The position numbers and the translations under genes are program-made. This document shows positions 59,406-64,000 of a stretch of DNA of 64,000 nt, in pieces. The DNA is taken from contig NZ_CANLNS010000005.1 of NCBI RefSeq assembly GCF_947492715.1, positions 269,283 through 333,282 of the forward strand. Reading direction: 5' to 3'. Numbering within the stretch: position 1 is the first letter of the stretch; each line of letters starts with the position of its first letter. Origin of the DNA: an uncultured Psychroserpens sp. (GTDB lineage: Bacteria; Bacteroidota; Bacteroidia; Flavobacteriales; Flavobacteriaceae). Under the pieces are notes generated by a model. That model ran no database searches and had not been told where the DNA came from. It saw nothing but the letters and a program-made list of their open reading frames with translations.

Positions 59406-60368
59406 TTAATCTCTCTCCAAATGTAAAATTTCTAAATAACGAACTTCACTCAATTTATAAATGTAATTTGTTTTTAACTCATGATCTCTTAAAAAGATAT
59501 AATCTGCTGTAATTCCAAGTAATCTCTTATTTTCAGTAGTTTCTATATTTTGATTTTCGTATACAAAGCATAATTCTTTAGTAGCTTTTTGATGAATAAA
59601 ATTATAGCTTCTCAAGTTTTGATATTGCATCAATGTTGATATTATAACTATAAAAAATATGGCTATTAAATAAAACCTAAAAGATTTTTTTGTCATTTTA
59701 CCTTTTAAATGCCTTATTCCTAATACTACACCAACAGCTATAAAGCATATTAAAATAACAGTGACAAGCAAACGAGGTTCATTTAAATAACTTGGTTCTT
59801 TTATTTTTAGGCTTGTAATAGAGTAAAGAGGTAATATAATTATAGTAAATCCATACCACAAAATGAAAGTGGGTAGAAAAATTGTAATTATGAATAAGAG
59901 AAATAATAAAACCATTAGAACATAATTACCTATAGCTTTGAGATGTTTCCCTTTATTCCAATCTTGTTTTGCCTTTTTATATTTACTTATAAAAATTGAT
60001 TTTTTAAGTTCATAGTTTTCAATATGGTTTTCTTTATCTTTTTTCTCCTTTTGGTCATCTTCATTTTTTCGCTTTTTAAGTTTTATATCACCAATCATGA
60101 ATTCATTGTATGCATTCATAGATAAATATGATACAAAGAGAAAAATTATTGGATAAATAAGTGAAATAAATGAAAACAGAAATTCATTTATAGATAAATA
60201 ATTGAAAATGTCAATATTAAACTTCCTGTAGTAAAAATCATAATTGATGTAGCCTAAGAAAACAAAAATGGGATATACTATCGGTATGTATTTGGAAAAC
60301 TCAATGAAAGAACTATTAGACTCAACTTTAACATTGTCATTAGTAGATTTTGTTGTTTCATCATTCAT
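59406..60368 (-). CDS. Multi-pass membrane protein
   Basis: 320 residues with about six spans (27-45, 46-66, 148-166, 170-186, 200-218, 230-247). A charged loop after the second span is very Lys/Glu-rich (KLKKRKNEDDQKEKKDKEN). The soluble C-terminus ends IYKLSEVRYLEILHLERD. No family recognised. Membrane proteins with a short cytosolic tail are common in defence cassettes, but nothing specific supports that here. Confidence 0.55.
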   Translation of the reverse strand: MNDETTKSTNDNVKVESNSSFIEFSKYIPIVYPIFVFLGYINYDFYYRKFNIDIFNYLSINEFLFSFISLIYPIIFLFVSYLSMNAYNEFMIGDIKLKKRKNEDDQKEKKDKENHIENYELKKSIFISKYKKAKQDWNKGKHLKAIGNYVLMVLLFLLFIITIFLPTFILWYGFTIIILPLYSITSLKIKEPSYLNEPRLLVTVILICFIAVGVVLGIRHLKGKMTKKSFRFYLIAIFFIVIISTLMQYQNLRSYNFIHQKATKELCFVYENQNIETTENKRLLGITADYIFLRDHELKTNYIYKLSEVRYLEILHLERD

Positions 60369-60395
60369 TTAATAATTGTTCTTTATATGTTGTAC

Positions 60396-60516
60396 AACGT
60401 GTTCGTGTATGGTTTCGTTGCGTCTGCACTAAGATAGCAAATAGGAGCGAACCCATTGTTCAGAAGCGACAGAAATTCCGATAGGAATTTCCGAGCAATG
60501 AACTATACGCGTTGTT
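60396..60516 (-). repeat. attC-like array repeat, type D
   Basis: Left TTGTACAACGTGTTCGTG. Inner TTTCGTTGCG pairs with GCAATGAAC. Core CACTAAGATAGCAAATAGG (TATCTTAG, minus). Palindromic centre AAATTCCGATAGGAATTTCC. Right CTATACGCGTTGTTATATGC. Confidence 0.76.
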
Positions 60517-60717
60517 ATATGCTGTTGCGAAACAGAAGAGTAAACACGTATTGCCTCAAGGACGCTAGGAATAAACGAGCAAGAGTAATCACATTTAGTT
60601 GTAAGTAGCTCACGTTTTGCTATTTGAGTAAGTACGTATTGCCACAACCAAGCTAACGTACAGAGAGTATAAGTAAGTAGATAAATTGAGTTTGAGTGAG
60701 AATGAGCAATTGCTTGT
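60517..60717. other. ORF-less cassette 1
   Basis: A 201-bp cassette between two attC-like sites, with no convincing ORF on either strand (a 72-residue frame at 60429-60647 mostly reads the repeat). It has the usual cassette ends (GTTATATGC..., ...TTGCTTGTAAC, mostly complementary). It carries repeated GAGTAA-type words and shares two blocks with the second ORF-less cassette: GAGCAAGAGTAATCACAT and AAGCTAACGTACAGAGAGTA. It could encode a non-coding RNA, transcribed leftward from the repeat promoter element. Confidence 0.55.
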
Positions 60718-60841
60718 AACGTGTTCGTGTATGGTTAGTTACGTAGGCAATGTCTAAGATAGTAAAAGAGAACGAACCATTAGGTAAATCCGCAGGATTT
60801 TCCGAGTGCAAGCTGTACTAGTAATTAGTTATACACGTTGT
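60718..60841 (-). repeat. attC-like array repeat, type A
   Basis: Left TGCTTGTAACGTGTTCGTG. Core TGTCTAAGATAGTAAAAGAG (TATCTTAG, minus). Centre AAATCCGCAGGATTTTCC. Right TTATACACGTTGTTGTAAGT. It lies between ORF-less cassette 1 and the lipoprotein at 60854. Confidence 0.77.
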
Positions 60842-60853
60842 TGTAAGTAGTTT

Positions 60854-61615
60854 TTATTCAGATTTCAACTTCTTCACGCCTTGTTCAACACCTCTTTCCA
60901 TCCAATAGAAAATATATTTTTCCTGATAGTCCTTTTCAACAATATAATCTTTTGAAACAGGATATATTCCATCTAATTTTGAGTAAGAATATTTGTAAAA
61001 TTCAATTTCAATTGGTTTACCAGAATAATAATATAATTGGTATTCTTTAGATTCTTCTTGTAATTCTGCATTTGAAGGTGGTGACATATTAAGTTCAGAC
61101 CAGATTGAATCTCTCTTTTTAAAATCAGAAATTCTTTCTACTTTTTCAATAAACCCATTTTTGTTTAAATGATAAATTGATTGATAATGCGCTACATGTT
61201 TGTCAACAAAAAGAGTTTCTTCGTATTTGTCGTATGCAGTTTCAATAATTTTATTCTCGGAATACTCATAAGTTACTTTCGCTATTGGAAAATAGCCAAA
61301 CTCAGATAGTTTATCGTTTCTTAAAAATTCTAATTTTGTAACTCTATTTTTTTTATCAATCGTTTCTCTTATTTGTTTTTTGCTAGAGCCATTATTATTC
61401 CATTTTTCTATTATTAAGGGTCTTTTATCATATGTTCCGACTAAAATAGAATGGTAAATTACCTTTTGTTCAGAGGAATCTGAATTTGTTTTTTTAATTA
61501 ATATTGGTTTTTCAACACTAGTTTTCACTAAAATAGGTTTAGGAACTACTTTATGTTTTGAAGAGCAAGAATTCAATAAAAAAATAGTCATCAAAATTAA
61601 AATTCGATTCAGCAT
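60854..61615 (-). CDS. Hypothetical lipoprotein with YD-like strands
   Basis: 253 residues with a lipobox (TIFLLNSC). The N-terminus is Pro/Ser/Lys-rich. Then strand pairs follow (YEYSENKIIETAYDKYEETLF, IYHLNKNGFIEKVERISDF) and a Tyr-rich YQLYYYSGKPIEIEFYKYSYS. Similar in style to the protein at 28816. Function unknown. Ends GTTGTAAGTAG and TTACTTACAAC are exactly complementary. Confidence 0.55.
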   Translation of the reverse strand: MLNRILILMTIFLLNSCSSKHKVVPKPILVKTSVEKPILIKKTNSDSSEQKVIYHSILVGTYDKRPLIIEKWNNNGSSKKQIRETIDKKNRVTKLEFLRNDKLSEFGYFPIAKVTYEYSENKIIETAYDKYEETLFVDKHVAHYQSIYHLNKNGFIEKVERISDFKKRDSIWSELNMSPPSNAELQEESKEYQLYYYSGKPIEIEFYKYSYSKLDGIYPVSKDYIVEKDYQEKYIFYWMERGVEQGVKKLKSE

Positions 61616-61638
61616 AAATGTTTGGTCAAATTACTTAC

Positions 61639-61762
61639 AACGTGTTCGTGTATGGTTAGTTGCGTTGGCAAGAACTAAGTTAGCAAAAGAAAACGAACCA
61701 GAGGAAAATCCGTAGGATTTTCCGAGTACACACACAATCAGCAATGAACTATACACGTTGTT
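61639..61762 (-). repeat. attC-like array repeat, type A
   Basis: Left TACTTACAACGTGTTCGTG. Core AGAACTAAGTTAGCAAAAG (TAACTTAG, minus). Centre AAATCCGTAGGATTTTCC. Right CTATACACGTTGTTATGTAC. Confidence 0.78.
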
Positions 61763-61953
61763 ATGTACTGTTGCAACACAATAGAGTAAGAACGTGTTAC
61801 CATAACCAATCTAAGGTAAAGTGAGCAAGAGTAAGCACATAAAGCCGTAAACGAGCTAACGCAAGGAATTTTGAGTAATCAGTTTTCGCCGAAATAAGCT
61901 AACGTAAAGAGAGTATGAGTAAGTTACAAGAGTGAGAAGTTGCAATTGTACCT
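61763..61953. other. ORF-less cassette 2
   Basis: A 191-bp cassette with no ORF. Its ends GTTATGTACTGTTGCAAC and TTGCAATTGTACCTAAC are strongly complementary. It shares blocks with ORF-less cassette 1: GAGCAAGAGTAAGCACAT and AAGCTAACGTAAAGAGAGTA, plus several GAGTAAG-like words (GAGTAAGAAC, GAGTAATC, GAGTATGAGTAAGTTA, GAGTGAGAAG). A family of non-coding RNA or recombination-only cassettes is possible. Confidence 0.55.
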
Positions 61954-62077
61954 AACGTGTTCGTGTATAGTTTGTTGCGGAAAAGTACACGTTTATTTTT
62001 CCGCAGTTACAATATAGTGAAAAGCACACAAAGATCGTCGTCTTAACCAGCTAGAGCAATTGGCTATACGCGTTGTT
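61954..62077 (-). repeat. attC-like array repeat, type E
   Basis: Left TTGTACCTAACGTGTTCGTG. Centre GCGGAAAAGTACACG with TTTTTCCGC. Right GGCTATACGCGTTGTTATG. No TAnnTTAG core. Confidence 0.72.
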
Positions 62078-63893
62078 ATGTGGCGTTTTCAAAATCGAAA
62101 TGTTGAATTTGTATGTTTATACTAACTCCTTTATAGTATCCATCAAAATTTAGAACTTGTCTTTTTTCTCCAGTTTCAGGATCTTTAAATTCTCGAAAAT
62201 ATCTTTGGTTGACTGGAGCAGAAATAATATGTTTTTCAAATTTCAACCAATTATTTAAAGTATTCTCAATTGTAGTTTCAATTGGTTGATCTTTAAATTT
62301 AGCGTAATGTTTTAATATTGATGAAATCACAGCAAACTTACCATATCGTAAAGCATAACCATAGTTGATAATACCATCTTTATTGTTTACTTCTTGTTTA
62401 AACTTACTTTGTATTTTGTTTAAATGATTATACACTAAAAATGCAAAAACATATTCTTTATATCTGCTTGAATCATTTAGTGTGTTTTCAAAATTTGACT
62501 TTTTAAATAAAGTCTTACTTCCTGTTCTTCTTGCTTGAGATGGTTTTTGACTTATTGCTAGAATTAGTCTTAACATTAACTCTCGATCAATGATTTGTGA
62601 TCTGTCTATATATTTATTCCTAATTCCTTCTCCAAATTCGCCTGATTTTCGTTGATAAAAATAACCGTATTTATCATAGATCAATGTTTGTAAATCTATT
62701 TGTATTTTATCATTTGACCTTCTATCAGCATCACTTACAGCAGTTTGTTGATTTGTAGCTTTGGAGATTTCTTCTATTAATTTTAATTTTTTTTCACCTT
62801 TTTCATCTACTTCGTTAGAAAAGGTTATAACCTTTAGCAAAACTTCTTTTTTGTCAAAAATGCTTATTGATTTATTGCCTTGAATCACATCAGCGTATAA
62901 CATACTTAAAGTATAAGCTGTTTGGCCTCCATTAATAATTTGAGGGTTTTTGAGTATTAATTGACCAATGCCTTTTTTTCCTATTTTTTTATTTAAATCT
63001 GTTTCGTCAGAAAGAATAGTAATACCATTGTTAAAAAGAGCAAACTCATTTGTTTTTTTTGAAACTATTGTGTTAGCTATTGAGGCATTTACGCTTCCCG
63101 AGTGCATATCTAAATAACTTCTAGGATTATATTTTAAAATAGAATTCTTGTATTTGTATAGAGTTTTTGCAATCTCAATAGTAGGGACAAATAATACTGA
63201 AATCTCACAATCTTTAAATTCCGTTTCAACAGAATAACTTATGTCTTCGGAGTTTTTATCCAAAAGGTTTATTGATATCGCTAATTCTGATTGATTATAA
63301 AAAGTTCCCGTTACCACTGGAAAAACTAATTCTTTATAAGTTTTGGAATGATTAAATTCACTAACAGGATTGCTATCTGAAAGTTTTCTTAATTTATTTT
63401 GAGAAATCTCTTTTGTATTCGCAAGAATAATAATTTCATATTTGTACCTTCCCATATCAGGTATTTCTTGCAATTCTTTAATTAAGTTTTGAATATTTAC
63501 ATTATAATTTTTTCCATTTTCATATTTAGTTTCTCCTTCAGTAATTCTATCAATATCCATATTAAGTAGTTCACCATATTTGATTTCTCTACTTTCAAAA
63601 TTTTCTTGATTAGTTCTAAATTTTGCTTGTATAAAGTAAATAGCTTTATTATTCTTGTCGATATAATATCCGTCAATACCACCATCATCGATTCCATCTG
63701 TTACAAATTTTATTCGATCTTCAAAATTTAAGAGTCCAAATTTTACTTTTAAGAATAGATGAACATATGCTCTTGATCTAGCATTATTTAATTTGTCAAT
63801 CTCATTTTCTAAAGGATGATAGAATTTATAATCTTCAGGAGCTTCTTTTCTTAAAATGTCAAGAATATTGATAAGGGTTGTGTATTTACTCAT
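62076..63893 (-). CDS. AIPR-family abortive-infection protein
   Basis: 605 residues. The N-terminal part has GIDDGGIDGYYI (67-78) followed by FIQAKF (87-92), a PD-(D/E)xK-type nuclease motif (Asp, then Gln-x-Lys). The middle shows the AIPR signature: NPRSYLD at 256-262, FNNGITI at 287-293 and INGGQTA at 320-326. AIPR proteins are linked to abortive infection and phage resistance. This one seems complete and is the rightmost gene of the array in view. The TAA stop is read from the variable GTTATG end of the repeat, and the cassette ends GTTATGTGGCG and TGACACATAAC are complementary. Confidence 0.9.
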   Translation of the reverse strand: MSKYTTLINILDILRKEAPEDYKFYHPLENEIDKLNNARSRAYVHLFLKVKFGLLNFEDRIKFVTDGIDDGGIDGYYIDKNNKAIYFIQAKFRTNQENFESREIKYGELLNMDIDRITEGETKYENGKNYNVNIQNLIKELQEIPDMGRYKYEIIILANTKEISQNKLRKLSDSNPVSEFNHSKTYKELVFPVVTGTFYNQSELAISINLLDKNSEDISYSVETEFKDCEISVLFVPTIEIAKTLYKYKNSILKYNPRSYLDMHSGSVNASIANTIVSKKTNEFALFNNGITILSDETDLNKKIGKKGIGQLILKNPQIINGGQTAYTLSMLYADVIQGNKSISIFDKKEVLLKVITFSNEVDEKGEKKLKLIEEISKATNQQTAVSDADRRSNDKIQIDLQTLIYDKYGYFYQRKSGEFGEGIRNKYIDRSQIIDRELMLRLILAISQKPSQARRTGSKTLFKKSNFENTLNDSSRYKEYVFAFLVYNHLNKIQSKFKQEVNNKDGIINYGYALRYGKFAVISSILKHYAKFKDQPIETTIENTLNNWLKFEKHIISAPVNQRYFREFKDPETGEKRQVLNFDGYYKGVSINIQIQHFDFENAT

Positions 63894-63924
63894 TGAATTA
63901 TGAAGTTAGTTTTTAATGACACAT

Positions 63925-64000
63925 AACGGTCTTGGCTATGGTTTCGTTGCGGAATGGTTCGGTAGAACTATTCCGTCGTAAATCAAAGTTAGCAAATACG
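63925..64000 (-). repeat. attC-like array repeat, cut by window edge
   Basis: Left ACACATAACGGTCTTGGCTA. Inner TTTCGTTGCGGAATGG. Partial core AATCAAAGTTAGCAAATAC. It shows the array continues to the right. Confidence 0.7.

Noticed and set aside
60429..60647. 72-residue minus-strand ORF
   Set aside because: It reads mainly the attC-like repeat and ORF-less cassette 1, with Cys/Ser-rich text unlike neighbours and no homology pattern.
28161..64000. CRISPR array
   Set aside because: Repeats are long palindromes hundreds of bases to kilobases apart, with genes between them. No short direct repeats with uniform spacers and no cas genes.
28161..64000. Insertion sequence or MITE family
   Set aside because: No transposase is seen and no target-site duplication was evident. 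Complementary outer bases pair across the gene rather than across the repeat, which does not fit a transposed element.
1..64000. tRNA, rRNA and known riboswitch genes
   Set aside because: I scanned the gaps by eye for T-loop text (GGTTCGAATCC-like), rRNA text and TPP/B12-type motifs and saw none. A tRNAscan-SE and Infernal run would be decisive.

Overview
The window looks like AT-rich chromosomal DNA of a marine-type member of the Flavobacteriaceae (Bacteroidota). Evidence: many lipoproteins with an MKK...C start, PD40 and two-component-regulator propellers, DUF4345, DUF1272 and DUF2200 proteins, YafY/WYL and MocR regulators, few Shine-Dalgarno sequences, and promoter-like TAnnTTnG elements. 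I see no tRNA, rRNA, CRISPR array, transposase, phage structural block or recombinase gene. Nearly every gene lies on the minus strand.

The dominant feature is a long array of single-gene cassettes separated by one family of imperfect palindromes. From about 28 kb to the right edge, more than 30 sites of about 120 to 240 bp each start on the plus strand with a form of AACGTGTTCGTGTATGG and end with ATACACGTTGTT. Bases just outside the AAC and GTT differ from site to site. They are complementary between the two ends of one cassette, across the gene, rather than between the two ends of one repeat. This is what a circular cassette cut at the GTT boundary of an integron attC site would leave. Genes have the normal integron polarity, with the gene stop facing the AAC side, read on the minus strand. 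I therefore read the window as part of a large chromosomal integron or an integrase-less attC cluster. Any integrase gene and attI would be expected beyond the right edge.

Region by region: 1-2.2 kb holds ordinary genes (an epimerase fragment, gcvT, pdxH). From 2.2 to 28 kb come small accessory genes and two operons: a MocR-controlled PNPOx/GNAT/YgjV/DUF1272/DinB set and a WYL/DUF4345 pair. mltG also lies here. Between these genes are only worn remnants of the repeat, most often the piece that contains a promoter-like TAnnTTAG element. From 28 to 64 kb the sites are mostly intact. They flank lipoproteins, small membrane proteins, GNATs, hydrolases, propeller proteins and many orphans. Likely defence genes include a HEPN-like protein and an AIPR-family abortive-infection protein. 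Two cassettes hold no convincing ORF but share conserved blocks.

The genes do not form one pathway. What unites them is the mobility platform. The repeat itself seems to carry a promoter pointing into the next gene, so each cassette may be expressed on its own. Some genes even take their last residues and stop codon from the repeat.
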